Position numbers and translations under genes: made by a program
In this document: piece by piece, positions 54,486-63,739 of the stretch
Layout: each line of letters begins with the position of its first letter
How positions within the stretch are numbered: the first letter of the stretch is position 1
Assembly (NCBI GenBank): GCA_028293545.1
Contig: JAQGOP010000050.1
Coordinates: 1-64,000 of the forward strand
Reading direction: 5' to 3'
From: Verrucomicrobiota bacterium
Lineage (GTDB): Bacteria; Verrucomicrobiota; Verrucomicrobiia; Opitutales; Opitutaceae
DNA length: 64,000 bases
Notes under the pieces: generated by a model
The model's input: the letters and a program-made list of their open reading frames with translations, nothing else
What the model was told of the DNA's origin: nothing
Database searches by the model: none

Positions 54486-55277
54486 TCAACCGTAAGCGCC
54501 GATGGGATGGAATCCGAGGAGGCGTTTGCGACGCGGGTTCGCGCGCGCGATGACGTCTTCGGGCATGTGATAGTTCACATGCGGCCAGTAACGCAGCGCG
54601 ATCGCACGGCGCGCCAACGGAGTTTGGATGACCCAGCGAATGCGGCCCTCGGAGAGATTGGGTCCGCCGCGGTGCCAGACCTGGTCGTTCCACAATACCA
54701 GCGTCCCAGCTTTGCCGGGGGAACTCACCATTGTGCGGCCGTCCCACACCGGATTGCCGCTGGCGTCGTTGTCCTCGGGACGCGGCGCGCGCCCGGCGCG
54801 ATGGCTGCCGGGAATGAACTGGGTCGGCCCGAGTTCTTCGTCCACGTCGCAGAGGTAATAGTTCATGTTGATCACGTACGTCGGCACCGGGATGCGCGGA
54901 TCAAGTTTGACTCCTTCCGGAATGGGAAAACGGCAGACGTCGTCGAGATGCCAGAAGGTGATCGTCTTTCCCGGCGAGGTTTTAAGGCCCGTCTCGGCGA
55001 TCATGTGGCAATCCTTCCCGAGCACGGTCTCCGCGAAGTCGGCGATGTTCGGATGGTCGATGAGCGCCTCGAATTCCTCGCCGTGTTCAAACATCTTCGG
55101 CCGCCAGATGTCCTGCATGTGGTAGATGTCCGCCTCGGGCGAGTGCTGGTTGAACACGCGCTCCAGGCCTGTGCGAAGCGTGATGACCTCCTGCGGCGAC
55201 AGCATGTCGGGGAGCACGAGGAAACCTTCACGATTGAACTGCTCGAGGAGTTCGGGAGTGGGGACGAGGACGCTCAT
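54486..55277 (-). CDS. Phytanoyl-CoA dioxygenase (PhyH) family oxygenase
   Basis: 263 aa. FNREGFLVLPDMLSPQEVIT is the N-terminal PhyH signature; iron ligands in TFWHLDDVCRFP (His and Asp) and VLWNDQVWHRGG (His), with RIRWVIQTPL supplying the 2-oxoglutarate-binding Arg. Full length and probably active. It is followed, on the same strand side, by a GH38 mannosidase and another PhyH, with long gaps between, so these may be regulated together but are not tightly linked. Confidence 0.85.
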   Translation of the reverse strand: MSVLVPTPELLEQFNREGFLVLPDMLSPQEVITLRTGLERVFNQHSPEADIYHMQDIWRPKMFEHGEEFEALIDHPNIADFAETVLGKDCHMIAETGLKTSPGKTITFWHLDDVCRFPIPEGVKLDPRIPVPTYVINMNYYLCDVDEELGPTQFIPGSHRAGRAPRPEDNDASGNPVWDGRTMVSSPGKAGTLVLWNDQVWHRGGPNLSEGRIRWVIQTPLARRAIALRYWPHVNYHMPEDVIARANPRRKRLLGFHPIGAYG

Positions 55278-55383
55278 GGCTTGAAAGGGGTGGGGATGGA
55301 GCCGCGGAAAATTGCGGTCGAGAAAACGAGGTGACCGTCGGCACGCGGCCCGTCAATGGCGCAATCGCGTTCGCGCGATCAGT

Positions 55384-55410
55384 TCATCCCGACGCGGAGT
55401 GTCGGGATGA
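55384..55410. repeat. Palindromic repeat TCATCCCGAC-N7-GTCGGGATGA
   Basis: Perfect ten-base arms and a seven-base spacer, between the PhyH and mannosidase genes (55278-55546 holds nothing else I can identify). No T run. Confidence 0.7.
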
Positions 55411-55546
55411 GCGATTTCCCCGCAAGGCGCTGTTTGGCGTCGTCAGCGGGGAAACACGGGCGGGAGCCGCTCAGCGCGTTGGAGACAACACGCTCCGCCC
55501 ACGATGGGCGTCGTCGGGATTCCAGAAGCGAGTCAGCGACCCGGCG

Positions 55547-57709
55547 TTACGCCGGCCAATCCGGCTGATCCTTGTACGGACGATACGGCATGCCGCGCGT
55601 AAGGTCGGCGATCACGGGCCGCTGCTGGAGAAGCAGCGCCTGGCGATCGAGTTCCTTCGCGGTGACACGGCCGGCCGGGAAAAAACGCATGGTGAACGTA
55701 TGTTCGCCTTGGTCGACCCACGCATAGTGCTCGAGTTTTTCCGGCAGGATTTTCGGGTCGTGGTGCGCAAACGGGCACGACCGCAACAGCGTCAAATGGA
55801 CTTCCTTGGGCTCGCCACTCAGCGCGAAAATTTCCGGGGCCACGATGCCGGCGCGGGCGCCGTCGCCGAGCATGAGCAGCGTGCGATCGCGCACCGGGAG
55901 TTCGCGGCCGTCGCTCGCGCGGGACAGCCCGCCGCCGGGAATGCCGTCTTCGCGTTTAAGGATTTCGGCGCCGGGGTTCCACGAGAGGCGCAGCAACTTG
56001 TGATGTTCGTGCCACGTCACGCGCAGCCGTAATTCGTAGAAATCGTGGCCGACATAGCGGCGCCAATCGGCGCAGATGCGGCTTTCGCCGATCCGGCCGT
56101 CGATCCGCCACATCTGGCGAATGGGTCCGGTCTCGACCTGCACCGGCGCGCTCCAGTGGGCGTGGTCCAGCTGTGGGCCCGCGAAACGATCGAGCCCGTG
56201 CGCCCACGTGTCCGATTTTTCCTCGATGAGCCGCAGTTCCGGGAGCGGGCAGGCGACCCCCGCAGCCGACTGGAGGGCGCCGCTGCCATTGGCGGCCGTG
56301 ATGAGCGTGAAGTCGGGCTTGGCGCCTTTGAGCAGCGGGAGTTTTCCCGAGGGATTGCGCGCGATCCGGACGGTGCGGAATTCGCCGGCGTTGACCTCGG
56401 CCGGGAACAACACGCGCATCGTGTCGGGCATCAGGGTCTCGGGTTCGACGATCTGGTGCGGGATGAGCCGGTTGCGTTCATCGAGCAGGCACCAGTCGGG
56501 TTTCCAGTGCGTCCACTCGAGCCAGGGTTCGTGCTCGACGAAATCCAGGAATTTTTCGCGCGTGTAGTTGGCGAGCACAATGCGCTGGCGGGGGTCGGCG
56601 GGCAGCGAGTGCGCGCGGCGGCGGAACGTTTCGCTGAGGATGGTTTCGGCGGCGGCCTTCACGCCGGCCAGCTGGTCGTCGGCGGCGCGGGCGGCGCTCG
56701 GCGTGCAGCTGCCACCGAGCGTGTCATGGAAGGAATTGAAACAGAGGCTGCGCCACGATTCGTCGAGGACGGGTTGCGCGGTTTTCCTTTCGTCGGCCGG
56801 GGCCTTGGCCACGGCGCGGCCGGCGAGCGCGAGGATGTTCTCCGCGCGGCGGACGCCGAGTTTCACCGGCCGATGGCCGGTGTAGCACCCGATCGCGTGC
56901 ATCTGGAGTTCGCCGGTCACGAGCGGGAGGTGCTGCAGCTGCGGGGCGAGTGCGCGGAAGAAGCGCTCGGGCGAGGAGAACTCCAGCTTGGCGCCGGGGA
57001 TGGCGTGCACGTGGTCGCGCACCCATTGGATCATGTGCTCGTTGGGGCCGCCGCCGTGGTCCCCGACGCCGAGGAAACACATCGTGTCATTCACGCCGTT
57101 GGGCAGGGGCTTCAGCGAGCTTTCGACCCACTCCAGGTTCGGCGGGAAGATCGTCGCGTAGCCGTGGGAAATACGGAATGCGTTCACCACTTTGCCACCG
57201 GGACGCCCGCGCCACCGGAAAACGTTCGCCGGGAGCTGGGTCTCGTGCGCCATCGGCCGCATGAACACGTAGTTGTCCTGGCCATGCGCCGACAGCACGT
57301 CCGGCAGCGCCGCGGTGTGGCCGAATGAGTCGACGTTGTAGCCGATGCGCGGAAACAGCCCGAGGTGTTTCTCGAACCACGCGCGGCCGATCGCGATCTG
57401 CTGATGCATGTTTTCGAGGCCGGGAAGGTTGCAGTCGGGCTGGATCCACCAGCCGCCGACGACGGACCACCGGCCGGCGCGGATGTGTTTCACGATGCGC
57501 TTGAAGAGCGCGGGATCGTGGCGGCGGACCTGCTCGTAGACCCAGGCCTCGCCCCGCGTGAAGACGATGTCGGGGTGGCGGTCGAGCGTGTTACACATCG
57601 TGTAACAGGTGTTGAGAGCTTCGTCGACGCCCGTGGTCCAAGGCCAGAGCCAGACCGGATCGATGTGGGCGTTGAAGATGATATGGACTGTGCGGAGGGG
57701 CGAAGGCAT
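55547..57709 (-). CDS. Alpha-mannosidase, glycoside hydrolase family 38
   Basis: 720 aa. HIIFNAHIDPVWLWPWTTG carries the first zinc ligands (His and Asp); RIGYNVDSFGHTAALPDVLS includes the Asp that acts as nucleophile in GH38, and GDHGGGPNEHMIQ the further His/Asp. The middle and C-terminal parts (ELRLRVTWHEHHKLLRLSWN, HDPKILPEKLEHYAWVDQGE, HTFTMRFFPAGRV) are the beta-sheet domains. No signal peptide, so intracellular cleavage of alpha-mannosides is likely. The gene is flanked by two PhyH genes, with an AraC gene near by. Confidence 0.9.
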   Translation of the reverse strand: MPSPLRTVHIIFNAHIDPVWLWPWTTGVDEALNTCYTMCNTLDRHPDIVFTRGEAWVYEQVRRHDPALFKRIVKHIRAGRWSVVGGWWIQPDCNLPGLENMHQQIAIGRAWFEKHLGLFPRIGYNVDSFGHTAALPDVLSAHGQDNYVFMRPMAHETQLPANVFRWRGRPGGKVVNAFRISHGYATIFPPNLEWVESSLKPLPNGVNDTMCFLGVGDHGGGPNEHMIQWVRDHVHAIPGAKLEFSSPERFFRALAPQLQHLPLVTGELQMHAIGCYTGHRPVKLGVRRAENILALAGRAVAKAPADERKTAQPVLDESWRSLCFNSFHDTLGGSCTPSAARAADDQLAGVKAAAETILSETFRRRAHSLPADPRQRIVLANYTREKFLDFVEHEPWLEWTHWKPDWCLLDERNRLIPHQIVEPETLMPDTMRVLFPAEVNAGEFRTVRIARNPSGKLPLLKGAKPDFTLITAANGSGALQSAAGVACPLPELRLIEEKSDTWAHGLDRFAGPQLDHAHWSAPVQVETGPIRQMWRIDGRIGESRICADWRRYVGHDFYELRLRVTWHEHHKLLRLSWNPGAEILKREDGIPGGGLSRASDGRELPVRDRTLLMLGDGARAGIVAPEIFALSGEPKEVHLTLLRSCPFAHHDPKILPEKLEHYAWVDQGEHTFTMRFFPAGRVTAKELDRQALLLQQRPVIADLTRGMPYRPYKDQPDWPA

Positions 57710-57723
57710 GGAAGGAGAAATCC

Positions 57724-57907
57724 GAAGGTCAAAATCCGAAACGCGAAGTAAGCCTTAAGAACGAAATTCCGGAGAATTACCAGAGAGAGTCCTCGACCAC
57801 TCCGGTTCGGCTCGGGAACCGACACGGTTCCAACCGGAAAACACCGGGGCGACTTCCGGTATTTTCCTCATCTTCCGAATTCCTGCGAATCTCGGATTTT
57901 GACCTTC
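57724..57907. repeat. Inverted pair GAAGGTCAAAATCCGA
   Basis: Left arm 57724-57739, right arm 57892-57907 complementary, enclosing DNA with further internal complementarity (TTCCGGTT/AACCGGAA). It fills the gap between mannosidase and PhyH genes. Confidence 0.65.
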
Positions 57908-57920
57908 GAATTTTAGGAAG

Positions 57921-58700
57921 TCAGCGATGCCCCTCGCAATATTTCTGGCTCGCGACGTGGCTCCAGCCGCGCAGGACGAGGCGGGAGTCGGCGTGGTAAT
58001 TTCCCTCCTCGATCCGATCCTGGCCGGAATACAGCTGGGCGAGCACCGATTTCCGGAGGCGGTTCGAGCGATTGGGCTTCGAGCCGTGGACCGTGAAGTA
58101 GCTGAAGAAAAGCACGTCACCCGGTTCGCCCGCGATGACCTTGGCGCCTTCGAGCGGGTAGTTCTTATCCATGAATCGCGAATACTCCTGCCCGTTGGTG
58201 TGGCTTTTCCGGCCAATTTTTTGGGAGCTGGGGTAGACGCGCAGGCAGCCCATTTCATCGGTCGTCTGGGAGACGTGGATGACCGCCGCGATCATGGTGT
58301 CCTTCTCGGAGGGAAAATAGGACCAGTCCTGATGCGTTGGAAACGCTGCGCCCTTTTCGGCGGGTTTCTGGAAAAGCTTGGTGTGGTGCAGCACGATATC
58401 GGGGCCGAGGATCGCTTCGGTGACGTCGAGGAATTTCTTGTCCTGCAAGGCCTGCAGCCACGCCGCCGAGTAGAAGTGCACCTGGTGGGTGTGGATGAGC
58501 GTGGTTTCGCCCGCCTTGAGTCGTTCGACGGCCTTGCCGCCCCAGCCCTTGTTGGGCGCGTCGAGCAGGCGCCGGTTTTGGTCGACGATGCGATCGAAGT
58601 CGCGTTCGAGGACTTTCATCTGCGCGGGCTTGAAGAGGCCGCGCGCGAGGTAGTAACCGTTTTTGTCGAAAGAGGCTTTGATGCTTTTGGCGGTGGGCAT
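57921..58700 (-). CDS. Phytanoyl-CoA dioxygenase (PhyH) family oxygenase
   Basis: 259 aa. IKASFDKNGYYLARGLFKPA opens the family; iron ligands in FPTHQDWSYFPSEKD (His and Asp) and FFSYFTVHGSKPNRS (His), with NRLRKSVLAQLYS contributing the Arg. Divergent from the AraC-type regulator gene at 58792 with a 91-base shared upstream region, so it is the likely target of that regulator, possibly together with the mannosidase gene behind it. Confidence 0.86.
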   Translation of the reverse strand: MPTAKSIKASFDKNGYYLARGLFKPAQMKVLERDFDRIVDQNRRLLDAPNKGWGGKAVERLKAGETTLIHTHQVHFYSAAWLQALQDKKFLDVTEAILGPDIVLHHTKLFQKPAEKGAAFPTHQDWSYFPSEKDTMIAAVIHVSQTTDEMGCLRVYPSSQKIGRKSHTNGQEYSRFMDKNYPLEGAKVIAGEPGDVLFFSYFTVHGSKPNRSNRLRKSVLAQLYSGQDRIEEGNYHADSRLVLRGWSHVASQKYCEGHR

Positions 58701-58791
58701 GGGGAAGGTGCCGGTAGAGGAATCGGTTCAAGGCGGCGGGAAAAGAAAAAGCGGTTGTCGAATTCCGCTGTGGCTTGTCTAATTTCAACAC

Positions 58792-59625
58792 ATGGCCTGT
58801 TCGAATGTCACCCTGGCCTGGCCTCGCGCCGGCACCCCCAGCCTCCGCAACGGCGGGCGTTTTCCCATGCCGCCGCACAACCCCGGGCTTGTTTACATGT
58901 CGCCCGCCACGGTGGCGCTGCATGTCTACGATTACTCGGGAAAGATGTGGCTGGGCCGGCGCCTGATCCGTCTCCAGCCGGGGGATTTCACGCTGACACC
59001 GGCGGGCCTGCGGTCGAACTACGACCTGGACGAAGGTGGTTATCACTGGTGCGTGCACTTCGAAGCGCAGCCGGCGGGAGTTTCACCGTTTAGGCTCCCG
59101 CTGCACTGGCGCCCGGGCCCGCATGGCCAGCGCATCAGCGAGCGGTTGCAGGAAATCATTCATCTCCGTCGCTTGGGCGCCGGGGGCGGGGCGGACGCGA
59201 AGCTCGCCCAACAGGCGGCGGGCGCGGCACTGCAGAGCCTGTTGCTGTGGATCGCAGTGACGGTGGGATCGCGCCGCAGCACGGTCACGGCGGCCCCGAC
59301 GCGCGTGGACCAGGCGCTGGACGTCGCGCGCCATTATTTGGATGAGCTCGGCAATGGCAGCCTCGACGTGCCCGCGCTCGCGCGGCGGGTGGGCGTGAGC
59401 CAGAATCATTTGTCGCGGCGATTTCGCGCCAAGCACGGCATGACGATGCAGCGATACCTACTGGGACGCCGAATCGAGCTCGCGCGGCATTTGCTCGAGG
59501 TGACGCGGCTGCCGTTGAAAACGGTGGCGATCGAGTCGGGCCTGGGTAACCCGCAGTATTTTCACCGGCAGTTTCACCTGACAACGGGGCACAGCCCGTC
59601 GGAGGAAAGGAAATTGCCAAGGTAG
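58792..59625 (+). CDS. AraC-family transcriptional regulator
   Basis: 277 aa. An N-terminal cupin-like sensing domain (LQPGDFTLTPAGLRSNYDLD, HWCVHFEAQP) is followed by the double helix-turn-helix: SLDVPALARRVGVSQNHLSR and RLPLKTVAIESGLGNPQYFH, ending FHRQFHLTTGHSPSEERK. Sugar-type AraC activators bind this way. The second helix-turn-helix codons at 59514-59539 recur, nearly unchanged, in each unit of the downstream repeat array. Probably regulates the divergent PhyH and mannosidase genes. Confidence 0.88.
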   Translation: MACSNVTLAWPRAGTPSLRNGGRFPMPPHNPGLVYMSPATVALHVYDYSGKMWLGRRLIRLQPGDFTLTPAGLRSNYDLDEGGYHWCVHFEAQPAGVSPFRLPLHWRPGPHGQRISERLQEIIHLRRLGAGGGADAKLAQQAAGAALQSLLLWIAVTVGSRRSTVTAAPTRVDQALDVARHYLDELGNGSLDVPALARRVGVSQNHLSRRFRAKHGMTMQRYLLGRRIELARHLLEVTRLPLKTVAIESGLGNPQYFHRQFHLTTGHSPSEERKLPR

Positions 59626-59626
59626 G

Positions 59627-60900
59627 CGCGCCCCACTTTGAAAACCGCTGCGCGATCGCGCGGGCGATTTGTTGAAAACGGTGGCGATCGAATCGGTCCT
59701 GGGTAATCCACGGGACGTGCCGCATATGCGGGGATCGACGCCCCAACGGGGCATTCCAGCCGGAGCCCAGGGCAACGCCCTGGGAATTCATTGGAAGAAA
59801 ACAGGAGCCCTGAAAGGGCGGTTTAATGGCTGGCGTTTTCATTACGGTAAATTGGGCCGCCCCTGCAGGGCTCCGGGGTTGTTCGAAATTAGAAACCCAG
59901 GGCGTTGCCCTGGGCTCTGGCTGGGGTGCCCCGTTGGGGCGTCGGGCCTGCACCGGGGCTCTGGCTTGGATGCTCCGTTGGGGCGTCGGACCAACGGCCG
60001 TTGATCCCGCTTGTGGCTGATGTGTCCGTCGGCGCCATTCGCGGGATGGGGCTGTCGGCGGGTCGGAGACCGCGCCCCACTTTGAAAACCGCTGCGCAAT
60101 CGAGTTGGGCGACTTGTTGAAAACGGTGGCGATCGAATCGGGCGTGAGTAATGCGCAGGATGTGCCGCATATCCGGGGATCGACGCCCCAATGGGGCACT
60201 CCAGCGAGAGCCCAGGGCAACGCCCTGGGAATTCATCGGAAGAAACAGGAGCCCTGAAAGGGCGGTTTAACGGCTGGCGGTTTCATCACGGTAAATTGGG
60301 CCGCCCCTTCAGGGCTCCGGGGTTCTCAAATCAGAAACCCAGGGCGTTGCCCTGGGCTCGGGCTGGGGTGCCCCGTTGGGGCGTCGGGCCAACGGCCGTT
60401 GATCCCGCTTGTGACTAATGTGTCCGTCGGCGCCATTCGCGGGATGGGGTTGTTGGCGGGTCGGAGACCGCGCCCCACTTTGTAAAACCGCTGCGCGGTC
60501 GCGCGGGGCGACTTGTTGAAAACGGTGGCGATCGAATCGGGCGTGAGGAATCCGCGGGACGTGCCGTATATCAGGGGATCGACGCCCCAACGGGGCATTA
60601 CAGCCAGAGCCCAGGGCAACGCCCTGGGAATTCGTCGGAAGAAACAGGAGCCCTGAAAGGGCGGTTTAACGGCTGGCGTTTTCATCACGGTAAATTGGGC
60701 CGCCCCTTCAGGGCTCCGGGTGGTTCGAAATTAGAAACCCAGGGCGTTGCCCTGGGCTCTGGCTGGGATGCCCCGTTGGGGCGTTGAGCGACACCGGGGC
60801 TCTGGTTGGGTGCCCCGTTGGGCGTCGGGCCAACACCGGGGCTCGGCTCTGGCTGGGGGTGCCCCGTTGGGGCGTCGAGCCTAGGGAGGCTGCCGACGGG
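59627..60900. repeat. Array of three large composite repeats, with extra partial copies
   Basis: Units start near 59627, 60072 and 60470 (steps of about 445 and 398). Each starts GCGCCCCACTT, then GAAAACCGCTGCGC (as in the 3' end of the DegT gene at 60920), then GTTGAAAACGGTGGCGATCG (as in araC at 59514), then a large imperfect inverted repeat, in the first copy with arms at 59736-59761 and 59919-59944 (24 of 26 pair), and ends with GGTCGGAGACCGCGCCCC. Inside the big palindrome are small hairpins such as CCCAGGGC-AA-CGCCCTGGG. Extra right-arm copies follow up to 60880. No gene is supported within; open frames here translate the repeats. It is not CRISPR: units are too long and there is no short repeat-spacer pattern. 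Confidence 0.85.
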
Positions 60901-60912
60901 CCGGCGACCGCG

Positions 60913-62127
60913 CTACTTCGAAAACCGCTGCGCGACCACGCGCATCGCGCGCGCGACTTTGCCGATGTAGTCGTCGGACATCGCTTCGTTCAGGCGGAGG
61001 ACAATGCAGTCTTCGATGATCGCTTCCGCGACCGGGCATGAAACCTGGCGGTAATCCATGGTGGTGAGGCCGTGGTCGCGCGCCGGCCACGCGCCGCCGA
61101 AGAAATTGTGATTCCGGAAGACCGGGTACTGGTAAACGGTCGTGGGAATATAACCCGCCCCCGCGGCGACGCCTTCCGCGTTGAGGGCCGCGACGAAGTC
61201 CGCGCGCGAAACCGACAAGCGCGGCAGGTCCAGCCGCAGCAGGTAAAACCAGTAACTGTGCGTGTCGCCATCGGCAACGGTGGGAAGCAGCAGCGCGGGC
61301 ACATCTGCCAGCAATGACGTCAGGAGTCCGCCCGCGTGGTTTCGACGGCTCACGATCTCCTTGAGCTTGCCGAGTTGCGCCGCGGCGACCGCGGACTGCG
61401 GTTCGCTGATCCGATAATTCGGCGCGAGTTCCTCCGGTGCGCGGGTGCCCGCGACGCGGTCGTAGGATTTGTCGCCCCATTTGGTCAGCGCCGGCCCGTA
61501 GGTTTCGTGGTTCGTGGCGACGATGCCGCCATCCCCGCAGGCGATGTGTTTGAAGTCGTTGAAGGAATAGCAGCCGAAGTCGCCGATGAGCCCCACCGGC
61601 GTGCCCCGGTGTTTGGCGCCCCACGCCTGCGCGCAGTCCTCGATGAGCGCGACCTTGTGCCGGCGCGCGAGCGCGGAGAGCGCCGCGAGGTCGCACGGAT
61701 TCCCGGCGAGATGCACCGCCATGATGGCGCGGGTCTTGGCGGTGATGCGGCGGCTGACGTCCGCGGGGTCGAGATTGTAGGTGCGCGGATCGAGGTCCGC
61801 GAACACGGGCACGCCTTGCTGGTAGAGGATGCCGATGACCGAGCCCATGTCCGTGATCGGCGACACGATGACTTCGTCGCCGGGACGAAGGCGCAGCGCG
61901 GCGAGCGCGATGTGGAGCGAGGCGGTGCCCGACGAACATGGGAACGCGTACTTCAGCGGGTAAAGCCGGCGAAATTCCTCGAGCAGCGCAGTGGTCTGCG
62001 GGCCTTTCCAATAAAACAGCGACGACTGCGTCACCATCGCCGCGAGGCGCGCGAGTTCTTCGGCGCCCCACCGCCCGGGCTGCGGCACGGGTTCATCCAC
62101 GATCGGTTTCAAGGACGGTGCGTTCAT
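60913..62127 (-). CDS. DegT/DnrJ/EryC1 family PLP-dependent aminotransferase
   Basis: 404 aa. PCSSGTASLHIALAALRLRP, GDEVIVSPITDMGSVIGILY, LIEDCAQAWGAKHRG and CYSFNDFKHIACGDGGIVAT with the PLP Lys. C terminus ARAMRVVAQRFSK, whose codons resemble the start of each downstream array unit. It is the last of three genes on this strand: it begins one base after the end of the amidohydrolase gene at 62129. Likely a sugar or scyllo-inosose-type transaminase; substrate unknown. Confidence 0.87.
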   Translation of the reverse strand: MNAPSLKPIVDEPVPQPGRWGAEELARLAAMVTQSSLFYWKGPQTTALLEEFRRLYPLKYAFPCSSGTASLHIALAALRLRPGDEVIVSPITDMGSVIGILYQQGVPVFADLDPRTYNLDPADVSRRITAKTRAIMAVHLAGNPCDLAALSALARRHKVALIEDCAQAWGAKHRGTPVGLIGDFGCYSFNDFKHIACGDGGIVATNHETYGPALTKWGDKSYDRVAGTRAPEELAPNYRISEPQSAVAAAQLGKLKEIVSRRNHAGGLLTSLLADVPALLLPTVADGDTHSYWFYLLRLDLPRLSVSRADFVAALNAEGVAAGAGYIPTTVYQYPVFRNHNFFGGAWPARDHGLTTMDYRQVSCPVAEAIIEDCIVLRLNEAMSDDYIGKVARAMRVVAQRFSK

Positions 62128-62128
62128 C

Positions 62129-62884
62129 TCAGAGGCCGAAAAACCGGCGGGCGTTTTCCGAACCGATCAGCTTTTTCGCGCGCGCCGGGATCCGGGCGCG
62201 AACGAGTTTGTCGACCTGGCCGCGGGTCGAGAGCAGCGGCGTGCACGTGCCGAGGAACAGGCGGTTCGCCGGGATCTTCTCGAGCAGCGCCTCGAGGGTG
62301 TTGATCCACTCGCAGAATGCGATGTCGGCGGAAAAATTGGCGTGGCTGGGTGCGAGTTTCTCGAGGTCGGGTTTGTAGATGCCCGAGAGCAAGATGTGCT
62401 GCGATCGGAACCGCTGGAGAAACGCGCCAATGTCGGCGACCGCGACGCCCTTGATGCGCAGCGCGAAATATTTGTGGCGCTCGTCCTCGAGGCGGACGTT
62501 GAGGACCAGCTTCAATTTTGCCGCGGACAAGGCGGCGACAAACTCGTCGAGGTGCGCGGCGCCTAACGAGTAATTGTGGTAGTTCGGGCAGATCTTCACC
62601 GCGCGAATCGGCGCGGCCTTGATGCACTCATCGAGCTGCTCGCGCCAGGGGCGCAGCGCGGGGTTCAGGATCGGCACGGGCAGCAGCGCGGGCGTGCGCT
62701 TCACGGCGGCGAAGAGCCGGCGGTTCGCTGGCATCGGGTCGGGCAGAAACACCGCGCGCAAGTCCGAAACCAAGGCGCGGCGGATGCCGGTGGCGGCGAG
62801 GTGGGCTGCCAGCTGCGGACCCGTGTATTCCGGGATCGGGGAAAACGGCCACGGGCCGAGGTTGACGTTGGAGTCGATCAGCAT
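62129..62884 (-). CDS. Amidohydrolase-like TIM barrel protein (amidohydrolase 2 type)
   Basis: 251 aa from ATG 62884 (a TTG at 62896 overlaps the previous stop). MLIDSNVNLGPWPFSPIPEY at the start corresponds to the usual HxH strand, but the two His are not present in that form (DSNVNLG). AVKICPNYHNYSLG and NRLFLGTCTPLLSTRGQVDK follow the family order. With metal-ligand residues changed it may be a non-catalytic paralogue or use other ligands. It is nine bases behind the amidohydrolase gene at 62893. Confidence 0.72.
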   Translation of the reverse strand: MLIDSNVNLGPWPFSPIPEYTGPQLAAHLAATGIRRALVSDLRAVFLPDPMPANRRLFAAVKRTPALLPVPILNPALRPWREQLDECIKAAPIRAVKICPNYHNYSLGAAHLDEFVAALSAAKLKLVLNVRLEDERHKYFALRIKGVAVADIGAFLQRFRSQHILLSGIYKPDLEKLAPSHANFSADIAFCEWINTLEALLEKIPANRLFLGTCTPLLSTRGQVDKLVRARIPARAKKLIGSENARRFFGL

Positions 62885-62892
62885 GGCGTGGC

Positions 62893-63663
62893 TCAATTCA
62901 GATTGAGAAGTCGGGCGGTGTTGTCGTGAAGCATGAGCCGCTTGTCGGCGGCGGAGATTCGCGCGCCGAGGATGCGCCCGATCGTCACGGAGTTTTCGCG
63001 GATCGGGAGGTCCGAACCGTAGAGGACGTGGTCGGCCCCCAGCTGCTCGGCGGCGTATTCGACCAGGCCCTCCTCGGGGTAACCGCCCGAGGTGTCGACG
63101 AACAGATTGTCACAGCCCTTGGCTTCGAGCACGCCGCGGAAACCGATGCCCGTGAGGTGGGCCATGATGATTTTCACGTCCGGGTGGCGGCGCGCCAGCT
63201 GCGCGGTGTCGATCGGGTCGCTGTGAAAACGGCGCAGCTTGAGGTTGACCATGCTCCAGCTGTGCTGAAGCACGACGAGGCCGAACCGGCGCGCGGCGGC
63301 CATCACGGGTTTCATGCAGGCGTCGCGCGCGTTGTTGGAAATCTCGAGCTTGATGCCCTTGAAGCCGTACCGGGTGACGCAGCGCTCCACCTCCTTCATG
63401 ACCGCGCGCTCGCCGAGCACCGGATTCAGGAAACAGAAACTCGAGAAGAAATCCGGGTGCCAGGCCTGGAGTTTCGCGTTCATGTCGTTCATCGCCGTGA
63501 CCTGCGCAGCGGTGGGGTGCGTGCCGTGCACCAGGACGTCGCCGAGCGAGACCATGTGCCGGATCCCGAGCGCGCGGCTTTGGGCGACGAGGGCGGCGAC
63601 CTCCTTCGGCGTGGCACCCTTGCGGAAAAAAATCGGATGCGTGTGGACGTCGATAATGCGCAT
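62893..63663 (-). CDS. Amidohydrolase (amidohydrolase 2 family)
   Basis: 256 aa from ATG 63663. RIIDVHTHPIFFRKG carries the HxH metal site; IKLEISNNARD, VVLQHSWSMVN, KIIMAHLTGIGF (His) and VLYGSDLPIRENS (Asp) follow in family order. Acts on a C-N or C-C bond, e.g. as decarboxylase or lactonase in aromatic or sugar acid pathways. It is first in the three-gene operon to the DegT gene. Upstream starts would overlap the divergent epimerase-like gene. Confidence 0.85.
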   Translation of the reverse strand: MRIIDVHTHPIFFRKGATPKEVAALVAQSRALGIRHMVSLGDVLVHGTHPTAAQVTAMNDMNAKLQAWHPDFFSSFCFLNPVLGERAVMKEVERCVTRYGFKGIKLEISNNARDACMKPVMAAARRFGLVVLQHSWSMVNLKLRRFHSDPIDTAQLARRHPDVKIIMAHLTGIGFRGVLEAKGCDNLFVDTSGGYPEEGLVEYAAEQLGADHVLYGSDLPIRENSVTIGRILGARISAADKRLMLHDNTARLLNLN

Positions 63664-63739
63664 GAAGTTTGTGGGACCGTGCGCGACAGAAAACGGAGTG
63701 ACAAGACCGTTTGCGACTCGCACAGTCCGGGCCGATTTC

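Noticed and set aside
59285-60688. Long open frames on the minus strand in the repeat array
   Set aside because: They translate the repeats and palindromes (repeated GNALGF- and QRPG-like strings); no family and no start signals.
59627-60900. CRISPR array
   Set aside because: Units are about 400 bases long with internal palindromes; no 25-40 base repeats alternating with unique spacers, and no cas genes.
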